Part shown: piece after piece, positions 33,560 to 41,873 of the stretch
Numbering within the stretch: position 1 is the stretch's first letter
How the letters are laid out: every line of letters begins with the position of its first letter
From: Anaerostipes sp.
GTDB lineage: Bacteria; Bacillota; Clostridia; Lachnospirales; Lachnospiraceae
DNA: 64,000 nucleotides
Direction: 5' to 3'
Assembly (NCBI RefSeq): GCF_018381315.1
Contig: NZ_JAGZSD010000020.1
Coordinates: 1 to 64,000, forward strand
Translations under genes and position numbers: made by a program
Notes under the pieces: model-generated
Database searches by the model: none
Seen by the model: only the letters and a program-made list of their open reading frames with translations
What the model was told of the DNA's origin: nothing

Positions 33560-33588
33560 TTACTTATATTTTATGTGCCTGCTATAAT
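33560..33588 (+). promoter_or_regulatory. promoter of the phzF-like gene
   Basis: TTACTT (33560-33565), 17 bp, TATAAT (33583-33588), about 30 bp before the ATG at 33620. Confidence 0.55.
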
Positions 33589-33619
33589 GAAGTCAAGGAA
33601 AATGAAAGGATCACTTGAT

Positions 33620-34408
33620 ATGAAAAAAACGATAGTCAGACAATATGTAGCAGATGCATTTACAGATAAAGTTTTCAGCGGAAATCCTGCCGCTGTCTGT
33701 ATTATGGATCAATGGCTCCCGGAAGATCTGATGATGAACATAACGAGAGAAAATAACTTATCTGAGACAGCCTTTGCCGTAAAAGAAAATGGAATCTATC
33801 ACCTCCGCTGGTTCACTCCGGGCGGTGAAATTGATCTGTGCGGCCATGCAACTCTCGCCTGCGCTTTTATTCTTCTTCATTACTATGAAAAAAACAGCAG
33901 AAGGATCGTCTTTTGCACAATGAGCGGTGATTTAACCGTTATTAAAAATGGCAGCCTGTATGAAATGGACTTTCCGGCCTATGACTTAAAGCCGGTTCCG
34001 GTAACTGAACAAATAAAAGATGCAGCCGGTGCAGCCCCCATAGAAGCATATATGGGAAGGGATCTGTTATGCATATTTGAAGAGGAGAAAACTGTCAGAA
34101 ACTTAAACCCTGACTTAGAGAAGGTAAAACAACTGGACGGGCTCTTGCTTCATGCAACAGCAGGCGGAACTGCTGCGGACTGTGTCTCAAGGTCCTTTGC
34201 CCCCAAAATGAATGTTGCTGAGGATCCGGTGTGCGGTTCCGGACACTGCCATATCGCACCGTATTGGTCCCGCAGGCTGCAGAAAACCCATATCAACGCC
34301 TGCCAGGCATCAAACCGGGGAGGAACCCTGTACTGCACAGTAAATGGCAGCAGAGTCACACTTGCAGGAAAAGCTGTATTATACTCCGCAGCAGATCTTT
34401 ATTTGTAA
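33620..34408 (+). CDS. PhzF family epimerase/isomerase-like protein
   Basis: 262 residues from the ATG at 33620; the longer frame upstream covers the promoter and LysR start, so it is not used. Motifs: 'GNPAAVCIMDQWLP', the acid-base Glu49 in 'NLSETAF', 'EIDLCGHATLA' and 'DPVCGSGHC', with a two-fold diaminopimelate epimerase fold. Members isomerise small metabolites by proton transfer (PhzF acts on an anthranilate precursor). Substrate unknown; likely controlled by the divergent LysR protein. Confidence 0.85.
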   Translation: MKKTIVRQYVADAFTDKVFSGNPAAVCIMDQWLPEDLMMNITRENNLSETAFAVKENGIYHLRWFTPGGEIDLCGHATLACAFILLHYYEKNSRRIVFCTMSGDLTVIKNGSLYEMDFPAYDLKPVPVTEQIKDAAGAAPIEAYMGRDLLCIFEEEKTVRNLNPDLEKVKQLDGLLLHATAGGTAADCVSRSFAPKMNVAEDPVCGSGHCHIAPYWSRRLQKTHINACQASNRGGTLYCTVNGSRVTLAGKAVLYSAADLYL

Positions 34409-34429
34409 CTTTCTTATGCAGAAGACAAA

Positions 34430-34457
34430 AAGACACCGGATTTATCTCCGGTGTCTT
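34430..34457. terminator. terminator between phzF-like and U32 genes
   Basis: AAGACACCGGA pairs with TCCGGTGTCTT (11 bp, 6-nt loop) between convergent genes; A-rich on one side, TATATT on the other. Confidence 0.85.
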
Positions 34458-34464
34458 ATATTGA

Positions 34465-35691
34465 TTAATTTTCTTTTCTTCTGAGCAGATATCCTTCCGG
34501 AATTTCTTCCCCAAAGTCTACATAGACCATTTGCCTTGGATGGGGTGCGCTCTCCATTGAAACACCGTCCTCATCCTGGATGGCTTTTACACATACCTGC
34601 CGGTTTTCTCCGCCGGGCACCATAACTTCAATCGTCTCACCTACAAGGAACTTATTCTTCTGTTCTAGCAGAGCATATCCCTTTTCATTATGCCCCTGTA
34701 CAATCCCGATATAGGTATATTCTTTAATGTAAGTATTGCTGTCGTAGATCTGTGAGTCTTCATCTGTTTTTCCATAGTAAAAGCCTGTGGTAAACTGACG
34801 GTAGGTACACTTGGAAATCTCCTGCCTGTAATAATCCATATTGGCTTTATATTTGTCCGGAGATTCTTTATAATCATCGATAGCCTTCCGGTAAGTTCTT
34901 GCTACCGCCGCCACATAAAGAGCAGTCTTCATTCTGCCCTCGATCTTCAGGCTGTCAATTCCGGCATTGATCAGATCGTCTATATGTTCAATCATACACA
35001 GATCCTTGGAGTTGAAAATGTAGGTTCCCCGTTCATTTTCATACACCGGCATATATTCACCCGGTCTGGTCTCTTCCACTACAGAATATTTCCATCTGCA
35101 TGGATGGGTACAGGCTCCTTTGTTGGCATTCTGTCCTGTGAAATAATTGCTTAAAAGACAGCGCCCGGAATGTGAGATACACATAGCTCCATGGACAAAT
35201 GCCTCGATCTCCAGGCTGTCCGGAATATGCTTCCTGATCTCCCCAATCTCTCTTAACGATAACTCTCTGGCCGCCACTACACGGGATGCCCCCTGCTCAT
35301 GCCAGAAATTATAGGTGGCATAATTGGTGCTGTTGGCCTGCGTACTGATGTGCCGTTCAATCTCCGGACACTCCTCCTTGGCTATCATAAAAACTCCGGG
35401 GTCAGAAATGATCAGCCCGTCCGGCTGGATATCTTTCAATTCCCTGAAATACTCCCGGATACCGTCCAAATCTCCGTTATGGGCTACAATATTTGCTGTT
35501 ATATAGACTTTAACTCCATGCTCATGGGCAAAGCGGATGCCCTCTTTCACATCCTCCATAGAGAAATTCTTGGCCTTTGCACGGAGGCCGTACATTTCCC
35601 CGCCAATATAAACTGCATCTGCACCGTAGAGTACAGCTACTTTCAGTACTTCTAAATTGCTTGCTGGTATCAGCAGTTCTGTTTTTCTCAT
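34465..35691 (-). CDS. U32 family tRNA hydroxylation protein (TrhP/YrrO-like)
   Basis: 408 residues. U32 signature 'EAFVHGAMCISHSGRCLLSNYFTGQNANKGACTHPCRW' holds four conserved Cys for an iron-sulfur cluster, and the N-terminal barrel begins 'ELLIPASNLEVLKVAVLYGADAVYIGG'. Formerly called a peptidase, this family hydroxylates tRNA wobble uridine (TrhP) or 23S rRNA (RlhA). The gene next to it is a TrmR-like methyltransferase that methylates the hydroxyl made by TrhP, so tRNA ho5U34 formation is the likely role. One bp separates the two genes. Confidence 0.85.
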   Translation of the reverse strand: MRKTELLIPASNLEVLKVAVLYGADAVYIGGEMYGLRAKAKNFSMEDVKEGIRFAHEHGVKVYITANIVAHNGDLDGIREYFRELKDIQPDGLIISDPGVFMIAKEECPEIERHISTQANSTNYATYNFWHEQGASRVVAARELSLREIGEIRKHIPDSLEIEAFVHGAMCISHSGRCLLSNYFTGQNANKGACTHPCRWKYSVVEETRPGEYMPVYENERGTYIFNSKDLCMIEHIDDLINAGIDSLKIEGRMKTALYVAAVARTYRKAIDDYKESPDKYKANMDYYRQEISKCTYRQFTTGFYYGKTDEDSQIYDSNTYIKEYTYIGIVQGHNEKGYALLEQKNKFLVGETIEVMVPGGENRQVCVKAIQDEDGVSMESAPHPRQMVYVDFGEEIPEGYLLRRKEN

Positions 35692-35692
35692 G

Positions 35693-36340
35693 TTACTCTC
35701 CTGTTTTAATGCTCACTGCCACCCCGTCTCCCAGCGGAAGTATGGATGTATCCAGCATTGAATGATTTTTCAGTGTATATAAATATTCTCTCATCCGTTT
35801 ATGGATGGTCCTGTCTCTGCGCTCTATGGCATACCGTGATTTTACAATATCTCCGTCCTGCAGAACATTGTCAGAAACTAAAACGCCGCCGGACGGAAGC
35901 AGTCTCAGAATATGTTCAAAAAAGCGGATATATTGGCCTTTCGCCGCATCCATGAAGATCAAGTCAAAAGTACCGGAAAGTTCCGCCAAAATCTCTGCAG
36001 CATCTCCCTCCAAAAGAGTGACTGCGTCCCCTGCCCCGGCTCTTAAAAAATTCTCTTTTGCCTTTTGAATTCTTCCTTCATTTCGTTCAATGGTAACAAC
36101 AGTTCCGCCTTCCGGCTGAAACTTATGCATATAAAGAGATGAAAATCCCACAGCCGTTCCGACCTCCAGGATTTTCATCGGTTGATTCATCATCACTAGT
36201 ACTTTCAGAAACTCTTTTGTCTCCGGCTTAACGATGGGCACATGGTCTTTCCTGGCCTGGCGCTCAATCCCGCTCAGGAAGACATCCTCCTCTTTTATCA
36301 GTGAGCGAAGATAATCGGTCACATTTTCATTTACAATCAT
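35693..36340 (-). CDS. trmR: O-methyltransferase, TrmR (YrrM)-like
   Basis: 215 residues of the class I SAM-dependent O-methyltransferase family. The SAM loop is 'ILEVGTAVGFSSLYM', 'VVTIERN' has the acidic ribose ligand, and 'FDLIFMDAAKGQY' is the metal/catalytic region. In B. subtilis the homologue makes 5-methoxyuridine at tRNA position 34 from ho5U. The U32 gene immediately after supports that role here. The start overlaps the previous stop by 4 nt. Confidence 0.82.
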   Translation of the reverse strand: MIVNENVTDYLRSLIKEEDVFLSGIERQARKDHVPIVKPETKEFLKVLVMMNQPMKILEVGTAVGFSSLYMHKFQPEGGTVVTIERNEGRIQKAKENFLRAGAGDAVTLLEGDAAEILAELSGTFDLIFMDAAKGQYIRFFEHILRLLPSGGVLVSDNVLQDGDIVKSRYAIERRDRTIHKRMREYLYTLKNHSMLDTSILPLGDGVAVSIKTGE

Positions 36341-36738
36341 TTTGTATCCTTTTCACGGGTATCCCCGCACAGAACTGCCATGATCTCATCAATTCCCTGA
36401 GACTGCGACAGCCTGTACTTTCCCGGGACAAATGCCGTATCACTGTATTTTGAGAAAAATTTTCTTACTTTAAATCGGTTTCTTCCAACGATCAGATGCT
36501 TCTCATAAAGCTGGTCTGCCACCTGATCGGTTCCGTCTCCTTCGGAGATTACCACCTGCACCTTTTTCGTGCTGGCGGCATCGTATGCCTCGTTTGAGAA
36601 AGCATGATAGGCAAAAGAATACATACCGAAAAACAATCCGATAATCAGCCCAATGATCAAAATCTGATGAACCACTTTCCAAAAAAGCCGAAACAGGTCT
36701 TCTCTATTCTTTTTTACATCTTCATCCTTTGTCATCAT
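36337..36738 (-). CDS. short YceG/MltG-like membrane protein without catalytic domain
   Basis: 133 residues. A cytoplasmic N-terminus, one transmembrane helix (about 22-48), then a LysM-like segment resembling the start of MltG ('VQVVISEGDGTDQVADQLYEKHLIVGRNRFKVRKFFSKYSDTAFVPGKYRLSQSQGIDEIMAVL'). The lytic transglycosylase domain with its catalytic Glu is missing; the gene ends cleanly and overlaps trmR by ATGA. It does not look broken, so this may be a dedicated short form. Role unknown; a division or wall-synthesis link is inferred. Confidence 0.7.
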   Translation of the reverse strand: MMTKDEDVKKNREDLFRLFWKVVHQILIIGLIIGLFFGMYSFAYHAFSNEAYDAASTKKVQVVISEGDGTDQVADQLYEKHLIVGRNRFKVRKFFSKYSDTAFVPGKYRLSQSQGIDEIMAVLCGDTREKDTK

Positions 36739-36756
36739 CTCTCCCGGCGTGCAGCT

Positions 36757-38703
36757 CTATACTTCTGTAATAATCGGAAGGATCATCGGATCCCTCTTTG
36801 TTTTCTTCCAGATATAATTGCTAAGCGTATCCCTGATGCATGATTTTAACTTGCCCCAGTCAGTGATATTTTTCGTAAGGCATCCTTCCACCGCATCCGC
36901 AACCACCTGTCTGGCTCCTTCCATGAGGCTTTCAGATTCTCTGACATATACAAAACCGCGGGATACAATATCCGGTCCGGCTAAAATAATATTGCCGTGT
37001 TTTTCCAGGGTTACTGTCACAATAATCAAACCATTCTGGGACAGCTGGCGTCTGTCGTTCAGAACAATATTTCCTACGTCACCGATACCAAGACCGTCAA
37101 CCAGGATTCCCTGTGCAGGAACCTTGCCTGTAACCTTTCCGGCCTTTTTATTAATTTCCAGAACATCTCCCTCTTCCATGATGAAGACATTCTCTTTCGG
37201 AATACCCATCTCCATGGCCAGCTCACTGTGGCGCACCAGATGGCGGTACTCCCCATGCACTGGTATTGCATACTGAGGCTTTGTAAGTGCATAGATCAGG
37301 CGCAGCTCTTCTCTGCAGGCATGGCCTGATACATGAGTATCCTGAAATACAACCTTGGCACCCATCATCGCCAGTTCATTCATGATGTTGGAAACATTCT
37401 TTTCATTTCCCGGAATAGGGCTGGAGCTGAACACAATCGTATCCGTCGATTTGATGGAAACCTTCCGGTGAGTGTTGTTCGCCATCCTGGACAGGGCAGC
37501 CATAGTCTCTCCCTGGCTTCCGGTTGTGATCATAACAATCTGGTCATCCGGATAATTTTTAATCTGATCCGTCTCGATCAGCGTATTTTTCGGTATTTTA
37601 ATATAGCCGAGTTCAGACGCTGTGGCAATGATATTTACCATGCTCCGGCCTTCTACGGCAACTTTTCTGCCATACTTATAAGCAGAATTAATGATCTGCT
37701 GCACACGGTCCACGTTAGACGCAAAGGTCGCAACAATCATCCTTCCGTTTGGATGAGCTGCAAAAAGGCTGTCCAATGTCTTGCCCACCTTCTTTTCAGA
37801 CTGTGTATAGCCCGGGCGTTCTGCGTTCGTGCTGTCTGCCATCAATGCCAGTACACCTTCCCTGCCAAGCTCTGCAAACCTTGCCAGGTCGATAGCCTCG
37901 CCAAAGAGCGGAGTATGATCGATCTTAAAGTCACCCGTATGGATAATAAGTCCCGCAGGCGTATGGATTGCCAGAGCTGCCGCGTCCGCAATACTGTGGT
38001 TTGTCTTAATAAACTCTACAGTAAAGACACCAAGTTTGATCACGTCACCGTGTTTTACCACTGTTTTCTTCACCTGCTTGAGCAGTCCGTGTTCTTTTAA
38101 CTTGTTGTCAATCAGTCCCATGGTAAGTTTTGTGGCATACACCGGAATATTCAGCTGTTTTTCAATATAAGGAATGGCGCCGATATGATCCTCATGTCCA
38201 TGAGTGATGACCAGTCCCTTAATCTTCTTTGCATTCTCTTTTAAATATGTCACATCCGGAATGACAAGATCAATGCCGAGCATCTCATCGTCCGGAAAGG
38301 CCACGCCGCAGTCAACAATCAAAATATTGTTGTTATATTCAAAAGCGGTGATATTCATACCGATCTGTCCGAGTCCTCCGAGAGGAATAATCTTTACCGT
38401 TCCTGTACTCCTTCTCTGAGCAGTTCTGGGACGTGACTGAGCTTTCGGCGCAGCTCCCTGTCCCGGGTTCTTTGCCTTTGCAGTTCCCTGGGCTTTCGGT
38501 GCTGTTTTTGCCTTCGGAGCGGCTGTCTTTCTAGGTGCCGCCTCTTTCTGCGGTTTCGCCTTTACTGTAAGCTCCTTTGATTCATTCGGAATCACTGCCG
38601 GTGCTTTCGGCTGGCTGTATTTTTTCGGCCAGTAATTTCTGTTTTGTTTCTTTTGCTGCTGTCCTTCTGTCTTGTTACCTACACTTGTGTTGTCTGATTT
38701 CAA
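36757..38703 (-). CDS. rnj: ribonuclease J
   Basis: About 648 residues. I start at the TTG at 38703, 7 nt from GGAGG; the upstream in-frame start has no such site. The metallo-beta-lactamase motif 'THGHEDHIGAIPY' and the beta-CASP region ('ADSTNAERPGYT', 'GSQGETMAALSRMA', 'HVSGHA') are complete. It is a 5'-3' exo- and endonuclease for mRNA decay and rRNA maturation. The N-terminus carries an extra, disordered segment of roughly 80 residues rich in Lys, Ala, Pro and Gln, which B. subtilis RNase J1 lacks. Confidence 0.93.
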   Translation of the reverse strand: MKSDNTSVGNKTEGQQQKKQNRNYWPKKYSQPKAPAVIPNESKELTVKAKPQKEAAPRKTAAPKAKTAPKAQGTAKAKNPGQGAAPKAQSRPRTAQRRSTGTVKIIPLGGLGQIGMNITAFEYNNNILIVDCGVAFPDDEMLGIDLVIPDVTYLKENAKKIKGLVITHGHEDHIGAIPYIEKQLNIPVYATKLTMGLIDNKLKEHGLLKQVKKTVVKHGDVIKLGVFTVEFIKTNHSIADAAALAIHTPAGLIIHTGDFKIDHTPLFGEAIDLARFAELGREGVLALMADSTNAERPGYTQSEKKVGKTLDSLFAAHPNGRMIVATFASNVDRVQQIINSAYKYGRKVAVEGRSMVNIIATASELGYIKIPKNTLIETDQIKNYPDDQIVMITTGSQGETMAALSRMANNTHRKVSIKSTDTIVFSSSPIPGNEKNVSNIMNELAMMGAKVVFQDTHVSGHACREELRLIYALTKPQYAIPVHGEYRHLVRHSELAMEMGIPKENVFIMEEGDVLEINKKAGKVTGKVPAQGILVDGLGIGDVGNIVLNDRRQLSQNGLIIVTVTLEKHGNIILAGPDIVSRGFVYVRESESLMEGARQVVADAVEGCLTKNITDWGKLKSCIRDTLSNYIWKKTKRDPMILPIITEV

Positions 38704-38722
38704 AATAATTCCTCCATTATGA

Positions 38723-39172
38723 TTATTTCCGGTTATTTTGACAATCACGACAATATCCGTACATCTTCAATTCATGATCATGGACGATGAATCCGGTTGT
38801 TTTTTCTACCTGTTTTTCTAATTCATCTAATAAATCATCGTCGAACTTTAAAACTTTTCCGCAATTCACACATATCAAATGATGATGGTGGTGCTCATTT
38901 TTATCTTCTTTTCCGATTTCATAGCGAACATATCCATCATCTAAATTCAATTTATCAATTAATCCTAATTCACAAAGTAACTGTATGGTACGATAAATTG
39001 TCGCAATCCCGATCTCCGGGATGTCTACTTTAACCAATTCATAGATTTCTTCCGCGGTCAGATGCTGGTCTGGTTTTTGTGAAAGTGCTTTCAATACAGC
39101 TTTTCTCTGATTGGTCACTTTTAAACCTTTGCTTTTTAGAATTTTAATAAAAGCTTCTTCATTATACCCCAT
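38723..39172 (-). CDS. fur: Fur family metal-dependent repressor
   Basis: 149 residues. Winged helix (1-85) with 'TNQRKAVLKALSQKPDQHLTAEEIYELV', then a metal domain with 'HHHHHLICVNCGKV'. Two CxxC pairs (Cys101/104 and Cys141/144) bind structural zinc. The layout fits Fur, Zur or PerR; the metal cannot be chosen from sequence. It sits in a conserved housekeeping run before the rnj gene. Confidence 0.88.
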   Translation of the reverse strand: MGYNEEAFIKILKSKGLKVTNQRKAVLKALSQKPDQHLTAEEIYELVKVDIPEIGIATIYRTIQLLCELGLIDKLNLDDGYVRYEIGKEDKNEHHHHHLICVNCGKVLKFDDDLLDELEKQVEKTTGFIVHDHELKMYGYCRDCQNNRK

Positions 39173-39198
39173 TGAACCACCTCGAAATCCTGTTGCAT

Positions 39199-39465
39199 TT
39201 ATACTGTCAAATCAAAATCCTCGATTAATTCATTGAATATCTTAGAAATGATCTCAAGTTCTTCTTCATCTTCTACAATCTCGTAAGAGACATACTCTCC
39301 ATCCAGAGAGATTTCCTTCATTATCAAAACGGTCCCGTCTTCTTCCACGGAATCCGCAACGAGCAGGTAATTTGTCCCTGCAAGTGTCGTCTGTTCCAGT
39401 ACCATGAATTCAATTTCCTGGCCCTGATCATCTAAAAAGAGAATTGTGCTCTCTTTATCTTTCAT
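39199..39465 (-). CDS. DUF1292 family protein
   Basis: 88 residues, acidic. 'STILFLDDQGQEIEFMVLEQTTLAGTNYLLVAD' and 'EEELEIISKIFNELIED' match the small DUF1292 family found beside ruvX and ireB in Firmicutes (YrzB-like). Function unknown. It is in tight order ireB-ruvX-this gene-fur. Confidence 0.88.
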   Translation of the reverse strand: MKDKESTILFLDDQGQEIEFMVLEQTTLAGTNYLLVADSVEEDGTVLIMKEISLDGEYVSYEIVEDEEELEIISKIFNELIEDFDLTV

Positions 39466-39481
39466 TTTATCAATCCTTTCT

Positions 39482-39898
39482 TTACAGGGAATCCAGATAG
39501 CCCTGTAAAATCATTGAAGCAGCAACCTGATCAATGACCTTTTTGCGGTTTTCCCTTCGGACGCCGCTTTCCATTAATACTTTATTGGACGCAACTGTAG
39601 AAAGGCGCTCGTCCCATAAGATAACGTCAAGTCCGGTTCTGCGCACTAAACTATCGCGGAAAGCTTCCGTTGCCATTCCGCGTTCTCCGACCGTGTTATT
39701 CATATTCTTCGGATATCCGAGGACGATCTTTTCTACGTTGTATTCGGCGATGATCTCCTCTATCCTTGCATAAGTTTTCCTTAACTTATTCTCATCTTTT
39801 CTCGTAATGGTTTCCAGCGGCTGTGCTGTGATCCCCAGCTCATCACTCAGGGCAGCGCCCACTGTCTTTGTCCCATAATCCAGCCCAAGTATCCTCAT
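39482..39898 (-). CDS. yqgF: Holliday junction resolvase-like / pre-16S rRNA nuclease YqgF (RuvX)
   Basis: 138 residues, RNase H-like fold. 'MRILGLDYGTKTVGAALSD' holds the first catalytic Asp, 'VLGYPKNMN' and 'LWDERLSTVASNKVL' the other active-site blocks, with the final Asp in 'KKVIDQVAA'. The protein processes pre-16S rRNA 5' ends, and was earlier predicted to cut Holliday junctions. Between ireB and DUF1292 genes as in most clostridia. Confidence 0.93.
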   Translation of the reverse strand: MRILGLDYGTKTVGAALSDELGITAQPLETITRKDENKLRKTYARIEEIIAEYNVEKIVLGYPKNMNNTVGERGMATEAFRDSLVRRTGLDVILWDERLSTVASNKVLMESGVRRENRKKVIDQVAASMILQGYLDSL

Positions 39899-39903
39899 AT
39901 CCC

Positions 39904-40158
39904 CTACTTCAGCCTTGTGTTGATATAATTTACAAACAGGGCTTCGATAATCTCGTCCCGTTCTACCTTATTAATAATGCTTCTTGCATTCTTATGGCTG
40001 GTAATGTAGGTCGGATCGCCTGACATAATATATCCTACCATCTGGTTTACGGGATTATATCCCTTTTCTTCCAATGCAGCATAAACATGCTCTAGAATTC
40101 TATGCACGTCCAGTTCATCTTTCACTACGGAAAAATGTTGTGTCTGATTCTTATCCAT
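39904..40158 (-). CDS. ireB: IreB family regulatory phosphoprotein
   Basis: 84 residues; the ATG at 40158 is well placed after AAAGGACG, and the longer upstream frame is not homologous. 'NPVNQMVGYIMSGDPTYITSHKNARSIINKVERDEIIEALFVNYI' is the DUF965/IreB core. In enterococci IreB is phosphorylated by the Ser/Thr kinase IreK and tunes cephalosporin tolerance. No IreK homologue is in this window. Confidence 0.9.
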   Translation of the reverse strand: MDKNQTQHFSVVKDELDVHRILEHVYAALEEKGYNPVNQMVGYIMSGDPTYITSHKNARSIINKVERDEIIEALFVNYINTRLK

Positions 40159-40226
40159 AATATCACGTCCTTTTTCGTATCTTTTTTTTATTCTAATATA
40201 TATCCGAAAAAATAGCAATGGATTTT

Positions 40227-41546
40227 CTACAGATTTCCTGTCATATATCCATCCCCGCTGACACCGGTAAGATGAACTTTGACAATCTGGTTTTCCAGCG
40301 GCTCCTTACTTTCCACCGCCACTTTTACATATTCCTTTGTATGTCCGACGTATAGATTTTCACCGCTGTGCTTTAATTTTTCTTCGATCAGGACTTCTCT
40401 GTCCGTTCCAGTCTGGCCCTGTTCAAAAGCCAGCTTATGTGCATCATTCATGGCAATCAGTATACTGCTTCTTCTTGCTTTCTCCTGGCTGCTGACCTGA
40501 TGTTCCATAACGGCAGCTCTCGTGCCTTTGCGCTTTGAGTATTTAAAAACATGCATTTCATACAGATTGATTTCTTCCAAAAACTTTCTGGTAATCTCGA
40601 ATTCTTCCTCAGTCTCTCCCGGGAAACCTACAATGATATCTGTAGTAAGTGCAGGCTGATCAAATGCATCTCTTAATATTTTTATTTTTTCCCGGATCTC
40701 TTCTGTTGTATACTTCCGATTCATCCGCTTTAAAGTTTCATCGCAGCCGCTCTGAAGAGAAAGATGAAAATGAGGGCAGAACTGGCTGATATTCTGAAGC
40801 CTTTTGACTGACTCCTCTGTGATGATTCCCGGTTCCAGGGAACCGAGCCGAATTCTTTTCACTTCGCTGATCTTTCCTATTTCCTCCAGCAGATCTATGA
40901 GCTCTTTTCCTTCCTTCAGATCTGTGCCGTAGGAACATACATGGATCCCGGTAATCACAAATTCCCGGCAGCCGTTTTCCGTAAGCTCCCGGATCTCTTT
41001 TAAAATATCTTCCATCAGCCGGCTCCTTACTCTTCCTCTGGCATAAGGAATAATGCAGTAGGAACAGAATTGATTGCAGCCGTCCTGGACTTTAATATAT
41101 GCCCTGGTATGTTCATTTAAATGGCTGACATGCAGAGCTTCGTACTCACTTCCGGAAGACAGGTCCACAACTTCAGAATCCTGCCGGCGGTCTTTGAAAT
41201 AAGTTTCCAATATGGATATGAGATCTTTCTTTTTATTGTTCCCAATAATCAGATCAATCAACGGGTCCTTCTCTAATTCCTCTTTTCCTACCTGCGCATA
41301 GCATCCCACGGCAGCTACCACCGTATCCGGATTCAATTTTTTCGCCCGGTGCAGCATTTGTCTGGACTTACGCTCAGCAATATTGGTGACAGAGCAGGTA
41401 TTTACGATATAGACATCGGCACCTTCTTTTGGGCTGACGATCTCGGCTCCCGCACTTGTAAGCATGTCAAACATGGCATCGGATTCATACTGATTGACTT
41501 TGCACCCTAACGTCACAATGGCTGCTTTCACATTATTTAAACTCAT
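40227..41546 (-). CDS. mtaB: tRNA t6A37 methylthiotransferase MtaB
   Basis: About 439 residues from the ATG at 41546, where the family begins ('VKAAIVTLGCKVNQYESDAM'). The N-terminal cluster uses Cys15, Cys51 and Cys82; the radical SAM cluster uses Cys157, 161 and 164 ('CNQFCSYC'). A C-terminal TRAM domain binds RNA. It adds a methylthio group to t6A37 of ANN-decoding tRNAs. It is part of the translation-modification island. Confidence 0.92.
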   Translation of the reverse strand: MSLNNVKAAIVTLGCKVNQYESDAMFDMLTSAGAEIVSPKEGADVYIVNTCSVTNIAERKSRQMLHRAKKLNPDTVVAAVGCYAQVGKEELEKDPLIDLIIGNNKKKDLISILETYFKDRRQDSEVVDLSSGSEYEALHVSHLNEHTRAYIKVQDGCNQFCSYCIIPYARGRVRSRLMEDILKEIRELTENGCREFVITGIHVCSYGTDLKEGKELIDLLEEIGKISEVKRIRLGSLEPGIITEESVKRLQNISQFCPHFHLSLQSGCDETLKRMNRKYTTEEIREKIKILRDAFDQPALTTDIIVGFPGETEEEFEITRKFLEEINLYEMHVFKYSKRKGTRAAVMEHQVSSQEKARRSSILIAMNDAHKLAFEQGQTGTDREVLIEEKLKHSGENLYVGHTKEYVKVAVESKEPLENQIVKVHLTGVSGDGYMTGNL

Positions 41547-41623
41547 AGAGTGTTTCTTTTCCTTTCGTTCATATTGACAATTCAAATATTAGCTTGTACA
41601 CTATCGTCATTGGAGGATGAATC

Positions 41624-41866
41624 ATGTGTGAAGTACAACTAATGCTGAATTCTATAAAGAAGGTCAATGATTTTATAAATATCGTCAAAGAATATGACGG
41701 CGATTTTTACATAATATCAGGCTCTTATCTCCTAGATGCAGCAAGCGTCATGGATCTGTTCAGCTTAAACTTATATGAACCGATTCTTCTTGCCTTTCAG
41801 ATTCCTGAAAAGAGGGATGAGATTTTAAAAAGGCTGGAACCGTTTCTCTGTTCTCCCCCTCAGTAA
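41624..41866 (+). CDS. HPr-like small protein lacking the active-site histidine
   Basis: 80 residues; strong GGAGGATG before the ATG. The chain aligns with phosphocarrier HPr: the region 'LDAASVMDLFSLNLYEPILLAF' matches the HPr Ser46 loop and following helix, but the segment that should hold His15 reads 'LNSIKKVNDF', with no His. It is therefore not a PTS phosphocarrier. By analogy with Crh it could be a regulatory HPr-like protein, or a structural relic. It is the only plus-strand gene in a long minus-strand run. Confidence 0.7.
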   Translation: MCEVQLMLNSIKKVNDFINIVKEYDGDFYIISGSYLLDAASVMDLFSLNLYEPILLAFQIPEKRDEILKRLEPFLCSPPQ

Positions 41867-41873
41867 CACTTCT

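Noticed and set aside
36337..36738. truncated mltG as a frameshifted pseudogene
   Set aside because: No remaining catalytic domain is found in any frame downstream; the next gene starts with a normal 4-nt overlap.
37333..38100. 255-codon plus-strand frame opposite RNase J
   Set aside because: The minus-strand frame is a clear, complete RNase J; the plus frame is an antisense shadow with odd composition.
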